64,000 bases of DNA from Batkoa obscura (Eukaryota > Entomophthoromycota > Entomophthoromycetes > Entomophthorales > Batkoaceae): positions 186,001 through 250,000 of the forward strand of contig JASVEC010000037.1 of the NCBI GenBank assembly GCA_030770535.1, in the 5' to 3' direction. How positions within the stretch are numbered: the first letter of the stretch is position 1; each line of letters opens with the position of its first letter. The position numbers were made by a program, and so were the translations under genes. A model generated the notes under the pieces. That model did not search any database. It had not been told where the DNA came from and saw only the letters and a list, made by a program, of their open reading frames with translations. Shown one piece after another: positions 9,596 to 21,588 of the stretch.

Positions 9596-12500
9596 CAGAT
9601 TAAAATAATTATTGAATAAACTTAAAAGAAGTAAAGAAACAATTTATACTTTCATTATTAATGCATTTAACATTTTGGTACTTTAGCTTTGGCATAAGTT
9701 AAGTAATCATGGATTATTAGGAAATTACCCTCAATAAAACTATATTGATAAATTTAATTACAACAAATTATTGGTTAAAATAATATAAAGAAGAGGTTTC
9801 ATATCTTTTTTTAGAATCATTGATTCTAATTTAAATTAATTTAAACCTTAACAATCTAGGTGTGCTACTATAAATATTGTATTTTTTTAACAAAAAATAA
9901 TTAATAATAGTTAAATTCTTTTGTTATTTTAATTTTAAATTAATTTAGTTAGTGGTCGTTAATATTTTCAAAACTACCTAAATCTTGATAATAGCTTATT
10001 ATTCTAGTTTATATTCCTTCTATCTTATAATAAACATCCCTTAAAGCTCTATTTGGGATTTAATTGGTTAATAATAGCGATAAGTTTCTTCTTTTTTCTA
10101 TTTTAAAAATAACAACAAAGATTAGGATTAGGGAGATGATGATATAAAATTTATAAATAATATCCTTATGTTTGTAAGTTGATAGGTAGGTTAGTAAAAT
10201 AAAGAAGTAAAATAGCAAATGGGATAACTGTTAATACATGATGTATTTCCTTATTCCAGAAACTCAAAGTTGAGCATAAATTCAAATACATTATTTACAA
10301 GCTCTCCAGCAATTATAAAGAGATACATAGGTTGAATTAAATTTTGTACAATTCCAAAAAATTACATAATACTTAAAATTCACATAAAATAATCTATACT
10401 TTATTAAAGCTAAGCCACATATCTCACTTTCTTGCACAATTGTACTGTCTCAAAGATATCAATATCAATTTTAAATATCATGCAATTCTTTGGAATTATA
10501 CGAAACTTAATTCAACTTGAGTGTAGTTGAAAGGCATCTTAAGGGTAAAGTTATGAGTGTTTTATGTGCGAGTTCCCAAAAAATCCCTGCTGGCTCACAG
10601 TAAGGTTTTTCTTATGGAACAAAAGCCAATGATAAAAAATTAGATTTAGTTCCATATTCGAATCTCGAATGATAATATAGCTAAATTAAAGAGGACATAG
10701 TCTTCTAACAAAAACGATTAAAAAAAGGTTTTAGTTGCATTACAGTTGATATTTCATGTATTTGTCATGTGAACTTTATCACTTTAGTATTTTCTACACA
10801 ATTAACCATGGTGAATAAGAAGTCAAGAGCTAAGCTTGGCCCAAAGTTTGACTGGTCAAATTCAATAAGTATATATATCATTCTTGAATTATACATAAGA
10901 CTTACATAACATTTTTGTTTAAATAAAGCAATTTATGAGAATATTATTGAATTATTGTTTTTGGTTATTTTTAAGCTTTTTTTAATGTCTGTAAAACATT
11001 TATATTCCAATTTATAGCTTTTATCAGTAGCACTACCAATTGGTTATTTTTATCTATGTATTTTAAGGGTTAGTTAATGTTACGACTATATAAACTAGTG
11101 ATATATATAAAGATCCCTATTATTGAAAAAGTGCGAAATTCATAACTTCAAATTAATGGAAATAAATATTAAATTGAACTCAATAAGTCAATTTGTATAT
11201 ATAATACTTTGCATAATATTGTTTTTAGAAAGGTAATACTTACATACATGTCGTCCATATGAATTTAATATGTTTAATTTAAAGGATTTCATTTCAGAAT
11301 CAAACTTTGTTTACCTACACAACTAATAGTTTTAATGACTAAAGCCAAAATAAAGTTATTAAAAGTATACAATATTTGAAAGGAGATTGAATTTTATTAA
11401 GGTATAAAGGAGAATGAAAATAAAATACATATATAAAAAGATTTTTTTAAAGCTATTTTTATATAGTTCATATATTAAAACCCTCACAACTTTAATAATA
11501 ATTGAACCATATAATTGAAGAATTAGCTGCCGTAAATTTAAAACATGTTAGGTGAGGTAAATTTAGGGAAATAAATTATTATATAGAGACTATTTATTAG
11601 TTTAGCGTAAAACAATGGAACATTTTAAAGTTTAGTAACTTGAGATAATCTCATCTAAACTTTTAAATAATTATAAGTGTTAAATGGAAAGAGTGATTAA
11701 TATAATCTTTAGAGAAACAATTCATTTGATTCACCATCAGATTTCGACAAGTTATTAGGTATTTTTAGAAAAGCCGTAATAGCCTGCTTTGTAACTTATT
11801 TCATTCGGTTTAAATATATTGTTTTTTATATAATAATTAATTAGGTTACAGCAAATTAATTTGACAATAAATCAAAATCTATTGAATTTTATTAAATAAT
11901 TTGACTCTTTTAGAGGCAAACCTGGTTATGTAATTTGATAAGCAATTTAAAATTTAAAGTATTATTTCCATACCTAACTAACATGTCAATATAAAAAACT
12001 CTTCATTATCAATTACTATACTTTCAGAAAATTAGCCAATGTTATTTAATGAGCATATAACAACTTCTATTCTTGTAAAACTTCTAAAGCTTTGACTTTT
12101 TGACTTTTTGACTATTAAAGTAGATTGACTAAATAGTTGGCTTTAAATCATCCAACAAAGAATTTTAATAGGATGTTAGTTTATGATATTAACATTAATG
12201 TATATATTAAAAAACCCAAGGTTCTAAATATTGATTCTACCAATTAATGTTTGGGTATAAATTAAATTCAAAACTATATTATAGTACTTTCTCATAAAAG
12301 TATGAATTCTGGCTCAACTTTAAGTATAAATAACAATAATCACGCCCCTTCTCTATATCATTATAGCCTAAATTAATACAACTATTCAAATTGGTCACTA
12401 TTTTGATCCCAATATTCTAACTAAAATACTAATATACTATAAGTGAAATCATAAAGCCATCAATTGTTTAAATTTCAGCTGACTTCTATACTATAGCCCC

Positions 12501-12955
12501 TATGTAATTATTAGAATCAAATATCTTTTTTGACGTTGTTACTATTCACTTTTGATATTTCATAATATAAGTATTCATCAATTTAGTTAATCTATTTCAA
12601 TTAATTATAAATGAACTGGGACAATAGATTACATTTAAATAGCAAATTAACAATTATCATGGACTTTAATTTGCTGCAACTAGTAACTCAAATAAAGTAA
12701 ATTTTCAAGCCTTCCATAAAAGGAATTAATTTTATATCACAATACATTACGCCAATAAAATTTCACTTAGCTTTAATAATTAAGCTAATTAATGATATAT
12801 ACTATAAATTTTTACAAAATTAATCAATTTCAAATCTTTAGTAACATCTTATGTCACGTGAAATACATTAATTGTATAAATATGAAGCCACTTACTTTAA
12901 GTTAAATATCAAAATAGAAATTTAATTTATTAAAACTTCAAATAATTCAAATAAA
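9596..12955. other. Long intergenic region with one hairpin element
   Basis: About 3.4 kb between the Zn2Cys6 gene and the HSF-type gene. Apart from the 186 bp inverted-repeat element at 10331-10516 I see no gene, RNA or repeat that I can support. A CACGTGA site near 12855 lies about 100 bp upstream of the HSF-type ATG and could be an E-box type element, but this is only a word match. Confidence 0.45.
10331..10516. mobile_element. Second hairpin element (186 bp, 37-bp terminal inverted repeats)
   Basis: The left arm 10331-10367 starts GTTGAATTAAATTTTGTACA. The right arm 10480-10516, read on the other strand, starts GTTGAATTAAGTTTCGTATA. The 37-bp arms match at about 32 positions, and all differences are transitions. 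The ~110 bp between them has no coding frame. This looks like a MITE unrelated to family 1. It could instead be a transcribed hairpin. Only one copy is visible in the window. Confidence 0.6.
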
Positions 12956-13883
12956 ATGTATTCTACCATCCCAATCTTCAATGCTATTCACAAAAAGAAA
13001 TCACCTTTTATTACTAAACTAGCTGAGTAAGTAGTTTGCTAAAAGATGCTAACTAAATACTAATATATTATCTAGAATCCTAAGTAAACCCGAATACTCG
13101 GATATTATAAGTTGGGATGTATCTGGCGATAATATACTTATCCATCACATTGTAAGATTTGAGCTGGAGGTACTCCCGATTTACTTTGATAGCTCACGTA
13201 TGGATTCTTTTTCAAGGCAGCTTAACGTAAGTCAATCATTATACAGTTTGAGTAACTTGTTAAATAAATTTATATAGTTATATGGCTTTAAAAGAGTTTC
13301 AGATGGCAGAAAACAACGATCAGGGCCACTTGATAGAGGATGTATGTTTAATTGTCCATTTTTTAAGAGGGATAGACCGGATCTTTGTCACCTTATATCG
13401 AGAAAAAAAAAAGGTCAAACCAAAACAAAGTTCACCGAAACGATAACAAAAAAAAAGATGGAGCCTAATTCTAAATCTTCACCAAAATTAAAGCCAAAAC
13501 CAATAATAATACCCAATAATGATCAATTTAATCAAAGTTTTTCATTTTCTACTACTGCAACTCAATTTTATCATGATCCTTTACAAGTTTGCTATACTAC
13601 TTCTCAATTGAGTAAACCATTTTATCCTTACTCTACTTTTCTAACTCCAGTCACTTATACCAATGATTTTTATAGCGCTGCTTATGAAAATTGTTTTATT
13701 GGCGATGGAGCAATGACTACATACCCATTTATGATAGACTCACACTCAAGTATGAACCAAATAGACAGTGCATGCTCATCTAATTTATCATCACCAGGAT
13801 TATGTGCTTATTTTGATACTACATCACAACCTCAGTATTATCAAGAAGCTTTTGTTACTAGTCTTGGCCAACCTAATGTTTAA
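12956..13883 (+). CDS. HSF-type DNA-binding domain transcription factor
   Basis: Exons 12956-13026, 13076-13226 and 13278-13883 give 275 aa. Residues ~15-110 are a heat-shock-factor winged-helix domain: SPFITKLAEILSKPEYSDII, the strand SWDVSGDNILIHH, VLPIYF and the recognition helix SFSRQLNLYGFKRV. The C-terminal part of the domain is divergent: where the family has a W-x-F-x-H...F-x-RG motif this protein has CMFNCPFFKRDRPDLCHLIS. A basic tail (KKKGQTKTK) follows, then a Ser/Thr/Tyr/Gln-rich region with no coiled coil. Classical HSF trimerises through a heptad-repeat coiled coil after the domain, and I see none, so this is probably an HSF-like regulator rather than Hsf1. Both introns are about 50 nt with TAG acceptors. 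Confidence 0.88.
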
Positions 13884-14590
13884 AATTTGATTACCGTTTT
13901 TTAACAAAAGTATTATTATTTAATTTTTTTCAACTCTAATTTATCTCCAAAAGTTTAAGTGGATATGTTCTTTCTTAGCTATTTTCTCTTATAAAATAAA
14001 TATTTATATATAATATAGACTGGATTTAGTGCTCGGGGTATTAGGAATTTTCACTTTTGTTGGCTATAGAGTTAGCTTAATGCTAGAACTTTTTAAGTAT
14101 ATTTGAAACAATTGAATTATTTAATCTATTAAATATTGGAAATAGAAATTCAAACGATTAAAATACGAATCGAAAAATTCGAGTGATTATTACAAGCTTT
14201 CATATTTAGTCTATAAACTAAATGGAAATGAATTGTCTGGTTACTTAGCCCCTTTTTATTCTTGAAGTTCTTTAATACAATTACTATCTTACACTAATCT
14301 CCTAATTTACGAATATTTCACGTACATTGGTTTAAACTGCTTGAACTCAAAAGCGGTAATAAATATATATATAATTTCTTTTTCATCTATTTAATTTATT
14401 TTCAAACAAATAATTGCATATTTCCATATTGAAAAATGAGCAATAAATAAATAAATTTGTCAATCTATTGTGATACCCAAACCCAAGAGAAAAAGGACAT
14501 TATTCTTATTTGTAATATTGGCAATAGCTAAGAATAACTTAATTTATTAAATTTCATTAATAGAACTAACAAGTCATAACTCCGAATATA

Positions 14591-14688
14591 TGGGGGTGTA
14601 TTTTTGTGTTTAAGAATTTTACTAATAATTTTTCCACTCAAATAGCGCTTAAAAAATAGAAAAAGTGAAGCCAAAAAAAACATCCACA
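14591..14688 (+). mobile_element. MITE family-1 copy D
   Basis: Starts TGGGGGTGTATTTTTGTGTT, has the core CAAATAGCGCTTAAAAAATAG, and ends AACATCCACATA. About 98 bp. Confidence 0.85.
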
Positions 14689-15245
14689 TATTTTAGATTT
14701 AATTCATCTTTTATGACCATGGATAGTAATAATAGTTTGAAATAGTAGAGCTATAAAAAATACAATAATGTGTAAGTAGAAATAGTATCAAATAATATCA
14801 TTGAATTTATAAAGCTAAAGAAATGAATCGACATTTTAATACTTTAAATTAAATTTCAAGCTTTTTATCTATTTATTAACTATTAACTATAGACTTGATA
14901 AATTGTTTATACCATTTCAACTAGTGATTTCATTTCAGTATCTTTAAACTATAAACTACATGGCATATGGATAATAAAACAATAATAAACAAATTTGGCG
15001 CACAGATACAACACATTACTTTGAACTATGTAAACAATGGTAACTAAAGAAAATAATGAAAAAATAGCGGCTACTTAAGCTCTAAAACTTAAAGAGAAAG
15101 TATCGAGGAATTAATATAATAGTTTATGCTCTTAATTATTCACAACACCAGACTATACTGTAGTTAATGAAACAATAGATTTACCAGAGCGGTTAGTACT
15201 AAAAATAGTAGTTATTTATTTCATAATGTTAAGGTAAATTGCATA

Positions 15246-15342
15246 TGGGAGTGTTTTTTTTAACTTCATTATTTTTTCCATTTTTAAGCGCTATTTAAGC
15301 GGAAAGTTTGTAAAACTTTTAAACAAAAAAATACAGTCCCAT
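15246..15342 (-). mobile_element. MITE family-1 copy E
   Basis: Starts TGGGAGTGTTTTTTT, has the core TTTTTAAGCGCTATTTAAGC, and ends ATACAGTCCCATA. It carries a small internal deletion relative to the other copies. Confidence 0.85.
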
Positions 15343-16880
15343 ATTGTTCCTAACTAAATTAAGATTGAACTTGGATTAGATTTATTATAGAAAATAATCT
15401 ATTTGCTTTTAAAATTGTATCATCTTATAGAATACATTGTATACCAAAATATGGAAAACAGATAACGCTTTAAACACACTTTAAAACTATCTTTCGAAAC
15501 CAAAGGTAGCAATAACAATTCAAATAATAAAGATACATGAATAAAATGAATTTAAAGGTTCTAAAAAATAGTGAAATAAAAGAGGGATAGTAATTATTAA
15601 TCTATAAACTTAAAAAAGTAGGCTAAAGGTTTATTATTATAAAATAACTCACGATTCAAAGCTTTTTGTCTGCTAACTTTCTTTATTAGCTATAAGCTTA
15701 ATAAATTGGTTATATCATTTCAGTACAATCAAGCTAGGAGCTAACGTCATGTGGATAATAAAACGGGGACCAAAAACCAAACTTAACAAATAGATACATC
15801 TAATAAGCTTCAAAGCATATAGCATAATGGTATTTAAAGAAGATAATGAAGAAAGCAGCGGCTATTTAAGTTCTAGACTTTGAAGAGAAAGTTTTGAAAA
15901 ACTAACTAGTTAAGTAATATCCTAAAAAACTTTAACATTGGCTATATTAGGGGTGCTAAAGCATTTAATTTAATAAAGCGCCATCATTATAAGTAGTAAT
16001 ATTTTATTAAATTCAATAGTATAGATTTATTATAAAAAATAACTTATTATTTTTGTGAGGTTATATAAATTTATAGAACTTATTATATATCAGATGTTAG
16101 AGAGCGGATAATACTTACAAGAGACCCATAAAAAAGATGGGAAACAATTTATCAATAGGATACTACAGTCATAAAATTATAAAATATTCATGTATGATGA
16201 TATTTTACCGAGAAATTCCAAGAACCCGAGTGAAAATACATCCTTTCAAAACTTAAAGTTCAGTATTAAAAACTATAATCAACATTGCAATTTAACTATA
16301 ACATTATCATTTTGATGAATAATGTTTATTATTTTAATTGATAAAATTCCAATACTTTCCACATTCGTAATAACAAATAAAGAAGTATTATCAATTGATT
16401 TTTATTTATGATTATTATTTAAGCTTTATTTGATGCCATGTCGTGAATTAATTAAATCAATTCCCTAAAAATTTATGAATGATATTGAAACTTGCCCTCT
16501 TCGGACCTTAAGCTATGATTTGAATAACCCAGCTATATATGATATTTAGCAGACAAAGGCAGGATTCAGACTTAGATAATAAGTAGATCATTATATCATC
16601 TAATGATATTGCCTAATATAGCATATTTGGTTTTTGTTGCCTAATATTACATAAAATTTATTAAAATAAAATAGTTAATAGCTGAAATATATAATAGTAT
16701 TTTTTTAACTTTACAACATCGATTTTATGTTGACTTAAATTTTGGATTAATTTAAAAGTATTGAACTTATTTATTAATGAATAAATAAAATAAAATAAAA
16801 TCGAAACTTTAATATTATATCTAAATTCTTAACAATAATATATATTAAATTATTTTGGTAAAATACTAAGTGAAACAAAT

Positions 16881-16954
16881 GTTTCCGTGGTGTAGTTGGT
16901 TATCACATCTGTCTAACACACAGAAGGTCTCCAGTTCGAATCTGGACGGAAACA
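16881..16954 (+). tRNA. tRNA-Val (AAC)
   Basis: Acceptor GTTTCCG pairs with CGGAAAC, discriminator A. The D-arm contains TGGTGTAGTTGG, the anticodon stem is TCTGT/ACAGA around the loop CTAACAC (anticodon AAC), and the T-arm is TCCAG-TTCGAAT-CTGGA. No intron. A T-run (TTTTTT) follows about 8 bases downstream and would serve as the RNA polymerase III terminator. Confidence 0.96.
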
Positions 16955-17549
16955 AATGATTTTTTTCTTTGGTTGAATAATTAATATTGACTTGGTGTAT
17001 TTTTAACAGTTATTAATGCTAAAATTTTTAATCCCAATTTGAATTTGTGAGCTTGCATGAGTATACAAATAAGTTGCCCACTTACTAGCAGTTAGAGTAA
17101 AAATACTGGTGATTGGGCAAATAATTCACATACCCATACCAGCTTAAATCAGAATCATTCAGCATTAAAATAATATGTATAGTTATAGAATTACATTTAG
17201 TTAATCTTTATTTTATTTATAGAACTTATTTTATTTAACAGAACTAATTATTATATGGGGATGTATTTTTGTATTTAAGAATTTTACTAATAATTTTTCC
17301 ATTCAAATAGTGCTCAAAAAATGGAAAAATAATGAAATAAAAAAAAACAGCCTCATATCTTAAATCATAAATCACTCGTTGGTAAATAGTTTAATAATCT
17401 ATATATTTAAACATAACCCTTGTAATAAATATTGACTTTATAATTAAGCTTTAAATGTTATCCCTGTTTATGTTATTATCGTGATGTACTTCTGGCTGTT
17501 CAATGAATTAACTAAAAGTCTATTACAGTATTTATTTACCAGATCAAAA
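16955..17549. other. Intergenic with one MITE
   Basis: Between tRNA-Val and the U6 duplication block. It holds MITE copy F (17256-17355) and nothing else that I can identify. Confidence 0.45.
17256..17355 (+). mobile_element. MITE family-1 copy F
   Basis: Starts TGGGGATGTATTTTTGTATT, core CAAATAGTGCTCAAAAAATGG, ends ACAGCCTCATA, flanked by TA on both sides. Confidence 0.88.
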
Positions 17550-17774
17550 GATAATAAACTGGATAACATTAATAGTATTGATACAATAAATATCCTCTAA
17601 GGTTTATAACCAATCAAATGTTTAAATTCTGAGATCCACCAATTGTTCTTGTTTTTCAACTATATTTGTATTTATTTAAAACCCACAAGGTTTAAATTTA
17701 CTAAAAACTTTCCTCCCTAAAAAAAAGTAAAAACATAGTATTTGTCCCTAGGGGCAACCTTAGGGACACTTGAC

Positions 17775-17805
<31 letters not shown>

Positions 17806-17880
17806 GGCCCCTGCACAAGGATGACACGTAAATCTTGAGTGGACACCCTCTTCGGAGGACTTTTTTTTACATTGAGTTTT
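17550..17880 (+). repeat. U6 duplication block, copy 1 (inverted partner at 28090-28420)
   Basis: About 330 bp that matches the reverse complement of 28090-28420. By eye the core from about 17568 to 17871 is identical apart from one or two bases. It covers roughly 190 bp upstream of U6 and the whole U6 gene. Confidence 0.93.
17744..17865 (+). ncRNA. U6: U6 spliceosomal snRNA, copy 1
   Basis: U6 is the catalytic snRNA of the spliceosome. The conserved core is intact: AAAATTGGAACGATACAGAG, the ACAGAGA box at 17789-17795 (pairs with the 5' splice site), the AGC triad at 17801-17803, GGCCCCTGC and AAGGATGACACG of the U2/U6 and internal stem-loop region. The 5' end is set at GTCCCTA, which pairs with TAGGGAC at 17761-17767 to make the 5' stem-loop. 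The 3' part is longer than in the human RNA and ends in CCTC-TTCG-GAGG, a UUCG tetraloop hairpin, just before the T8 run that terminates RNA polymerase III. An A/T-rich TATA-like stretch lies upstream. No intron. Confidence 0.96.
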
Positions 17881-18123
17881 AGGGATGATAAAAGTAAATG
17901 TGAGGAAAAAAGTAATAGAATGTGAAGTGATAACAAGAGTTCAAATTCATTTTCAAAAAAAGGTAGCTAAAATAAGTATCTATTTTTTTATGAAGTTTTT
18001 TTGTTATCAAAAACGTATTAGAAATAGAGCTAGTAATTAAATTTTTTTTAATGAGATAATATTTTGATAGTAATAAATTAAAAACAAACGCTTTAAAGCA
18101 AACTTTTTATTTCCAACTTATCT

Positions 18124-19218
18124 TCATTCTGTAACCCTCCTATTAGCCACTTGGGAAGGAAATGTAATATCCACGACTCTAAAAGGATCTGGTGCATTCC
18201 ATTCACAATACGAAATACTGCCTTTTTTCTTTTTGGAATCTAAATCATTATAACATGGTTTTTCTACTCCAATTCTAGCTTCATAGACTTTACGATGACT
18301 ACGAATAGTACAAATAATTACAGTAACTATAATAGCTATAGTTATAATAAGACTTAATATTATACTTAGTATTAAAATCAATTGATCATTTTTAGATGAG
18401 GGTGGAGAGGGCGTAATGGTTGGTATTGATATTGTAGTTATTTGCTTTTCATTAGTTATTAAATTTAAATTAGTTTTAATATTTAAATTTAATGTAGTTA
18501 AATTTTCATGTTTATTGAAATAACATAGACTTTCTTTAGGTTGATAATTGGACAATGTTAAGTTTAACGTGGTAGCTTCAAAAGTGTTAATATTCCATAA
18601 TGTAAAATTGGAGTTATTGATATATGTTAATAAATTATCCGAATCTAATATTAATAATTGCTGGTCAATATTATTATTTATAATCAATTTGCTATTTCCT
18701 TGTTTTATTATGGAATACCCTAAATGACTATCTAAACTCACCCCATCTATTACATTGATTTGTAAACTCTTTAAATCTAATTGTATTAAACTAGAGTTTG
18801 ATTTTAACATACCATATATTGACATTTGCTCTTTATCATTAAATTTAGTATCTAATACCCAGTCGATCTCATTATCCAAAGTTTTAATATTAATATCATC
18901 TCCTTGTAATCTCAATATTAAATTATTACTTAATAATAATTTATTTTGATCATTAACTACTTTAACTTTCCATAAAGAATCTTCAATAGATAATTGAGAT
19001 AAAGAATATGTATTTAATTTATTTATTATATCTGAGTCCATTTCAATTTTGTATTCATTAATCACTTGTTCTCTTTTATCATAGGAATATAAATAATTAT
19101 CACCTTCTACTGGATTATTACAACCTAATATTATCTCTTTATTACGATCATTATGATTGATTGATAATTGTAATGTTGGTAATATATACATAAATAATGC
19201 TAATAATCTAAATAACAT
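18124..19218 (-). CDS. Single-pass membrane protein with a propeller-like ectodomain
   Basis: A 364-aa intronless frame. Residues 1-18 (MLFRLLALFMYILPTLQL) are a signal peptide. The ectodomain (~20-275) is rich in short beta-strand-like stretches (IDWVLDTKF, SIYGMLKSNSSLIQLDLKSL, LLILDSDNLLTYI, FTLWNINTF) and many N-x-S/T sites, which fits a diverged Kelch-type or similar propeller. A strong transmembrane helix follows at ~279-306 (LILILSIILSLIITIAIIVT), then a ~55-aa basic cytosolic tail. The architecture is the same as that of the 468-aa protein at 22539, on the opposite strand 3.3 kb away, so the two may be diverged relatives. Likely a cell-surface or endomembrane protein; function unknown. 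Confidence 0.75.
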   Translation of the reverse strand: MLFRLLALFMYILPTLQLSINHNDRNKEIILGCNNPVEGDNYLYSYDKREQVINEYKIEMDSDIINKLNTYSLSQLSIEDSLWKVKVVNDQNKLLLSNNLILRLQGDDINIKTLDNEIDWVLDTKFNDKEQMSIYGMLKSNSSLIQLDLKSLQINVIDGVSLDSHLGYSIIKQGNSKLIINNNIDQQLLILDSDNLLTYINNSNFTLWNINTFEATTLNLTLSNYQPKESLCYFNKHENLTTLNLNIKTNLNLITNEKQITTISIPTITPSPPSSKNDQLILILSIILSLIITIAIIVTVIICTIRSHRKVYEARIGVEKPCYNDLDSKKKKGSISYCEWNAPDPFRVVDITFPSQVANRRVTE

Positions 19219-20784
19219 CTTAAATAATAATTTACAATAAGAATAATAAAGTCTAAAAATTGAATAAATTTTGTTTCTATTGTACTTGAATCTATTTTTT
19301 TATATAAATATTTTAACTACCCTTCATTCTGTAAAGGGGTAGTTACTAGTGGGGAAAGAAGAAATTTAATTTCATCCTGGAGTTAAAAATGGGGTAAAAT
19401 GAATTTTAAATTTTTCTTTATTCTTTATCTATGTTAATAGAGTATTAAGGAATAATAAGATTTAATGAATATATAATTGTTTTAATTTATTTAATTTTTA
19501 ATAATGTTTTAATTTATTTTAATAGTTTATTTATTATTATTTATTTAATTTGATTTAATTTTATGTTTTAATGACTTTTTACTTTTAGTTTCCAACATTA
19601 AAATAATTTTCATTCAAATATCTAGATTTAGTTTGAAAATACCTAAAAACAAAAAGGAGTGAGAATAACTTTTCTTAAAAAATTTCATCCAACCCACCTT
19701 AAATCCCTATCATTAAAATAAGTAGCTACGACTGTTGCAATTGGTTTGTAATAAAATTAACTGCTCATTTAGAAAACATTGACACTAAAATTTGATTATA
19801 ACATAACGAATAGCTTTAATAAGTTAGATGCATAAATAGTTTAATTGCAAAAATTATTACTAGAAATATCTTAAAAGAGTTGCAATAATGTATCCTTATT
19901 CAAACTCTCCTAATTAAAAAAAAGTATGAGGTATCCCTGTTTTTTTATTTAGTTTTAAGATATTATTTGATACTATTAATCATAGAATGAGTATGTTTTA
20001 ACCCCTTCTATAGTTTTATTATTGTTGGGTTTATTAGAGTTTTTGATTTTATTCAAAGGAATTATTTTATTTTTTTGCATTTTATAAATACATGTCGAGG
20101 ATAGCAATTATTTAATAAGGATTCGAATTTAATATAATACTTTGGAAGACAAATTAGAACTAAACTACAGATTAGACAACAAGCGAGTTTCAACAATTCA
20201 GAGAGTTGATATTAAATAACTTAATAAGTTATTAGTAATTACTTCATCTTCTTTTTAGAAGAACAATTTATAGTCTGTGAAAAATCGAAGTCAAAACCCT
20301 GTCAGTTATGGGTAGATAACAACTTGAAGCATTTAAGCACATAACGGAATTAATCTATTTTTTCAACAATATTTTTAGCTATTTCATTAAATATATTGTC
20401 AAGTTTATATTTAGTTTAAGAAATAAAATGAGATTTTAGCTTCAATAATTGTTGTAAACTTTTATACTTTTACTATATTCAATTGAATCAAAATAATAAA
20501 TCTTCATTTTAAAGTTTTTATTTTTATTTGAATCGAACATTTTTCAGTTATGTTTATTATATTAAAAAATAAATAAACTATACAATTACTAGCTTTTTTT
20601 ACTGAGCTTATAGAATCGGATTTGGAATAAAAAGATCAATATTAAAAGAGTTATAAATCAATCAACCAGTATTCCTTTTTAATACTTCTGGGAAGGTTGA
20701 GTAATGAAAGGGAGAAGTTTAAGAAGTTTAACAAAAATAATATGATTCTTAATATTGTTAATTTAAAATCAAACTTTTTCTATA

Positions 20785-20885
20785 TGGGGATGTATTTTTG
20801 TATTTAAGAATTTTACTGACAATTTTTCCACATAAATAGCGCTTAAAAAATGGAAAAATAATGAAACTAAAAAAAACAGCCCCAT
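20785..20885 (+). mobile_element. MITE family-1 copy G
   Basis: Starts TGGGGATGTATTTTTGTATT, core CATAAATAGCGCTTAAAAAA, ends ACAGCCCCATA, with TA at both outer edges. Confidence 0.9.
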
Positions 20886-21339
20886 ATTTTAGTTTTTTCA
20901 CTAAAATATTTCTTTGTTTAGATTGAAATTACCAGATCACTTAACTTTAAAATTTACAAAACACTTATCTTCGTATAAAATTTCTAATACTGTTTTGTTT
21001 TTGTTTCAATTTTATAAAATTACATTTTGCTATTTATTTTACCTTTAGTTCCTATTCTGCTAAAGTTGAAAATTCGATTAATTTTGAAATGTTATAGAAA
21101 ATAAAAATTCAATGGGATGTTAAATGTAAGATACTAGACATATTCACTTACGTGATACATATTAGAATGATTTTGTTTTAATAAATATAAAAGTTAAAGT
21201 ATAAGAAGAATAAAGATAAATAACTTAATTCATTAATTATTTATTAATACAGCATAGAATATGGGGTTTGAATATTTAGCAATCTAAAAAAGAAAAAATA
21301 AGTAACCATAATCAAAACATTTTTGATCATTAAATTTAA

Positions 21340-21588
21340 AAGATCAGACATCCAAGGAAGGTAATTGAAGTCCGTCATTAGGATACTTTTTATACGATAA
21401 AAGATAACTCAACTAAAGTTTCAGGAACACTCTTATTTCTAAGAAGCTCAACTTGCCCTCTAGGAATTTTTCTTAAATCAAAAAGTAATAATTTTCCTTA
21501 CGGTGGAAACTGCGAAGTTTGAAACGAATCAATCATCATTTCGATATTGGAGTTACAAGTAAAAAAGATACTTACCATTTAGTTTAAA
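21340..21588 (-). pseudogene. Decayed coding fragment, possibly leucine-rich-repeat type
   Basis: One minus-strand frame across ~80 codons has only three stops and reads in pieces NSNIEMMIDSFQTSQFPP, then KLLLFDLRKIPRGQVELL with VPETLVELSFIV, then PNDGLQLPSLDV. The Leu spacing and phrases such as ETLVELSFI recall F-box/LRR proteins, but no family is certain. There is no start codon context and no neighbouring exon that I can join. Confidence 0.4.

Larger units (their letters stand above)
13884..16880. other. Intergenic with two MITEs
   Basis: About 3 kb of AT-rich DNA with MITE copies at 14591-14688 and 15246-15342. No other feature can be supported. Confidence 0.45.

Noticed and set aside
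12088-12112. Three tandem TTTTTGAC units
   Set aside because: Too short to be more than a chance microsatellite.
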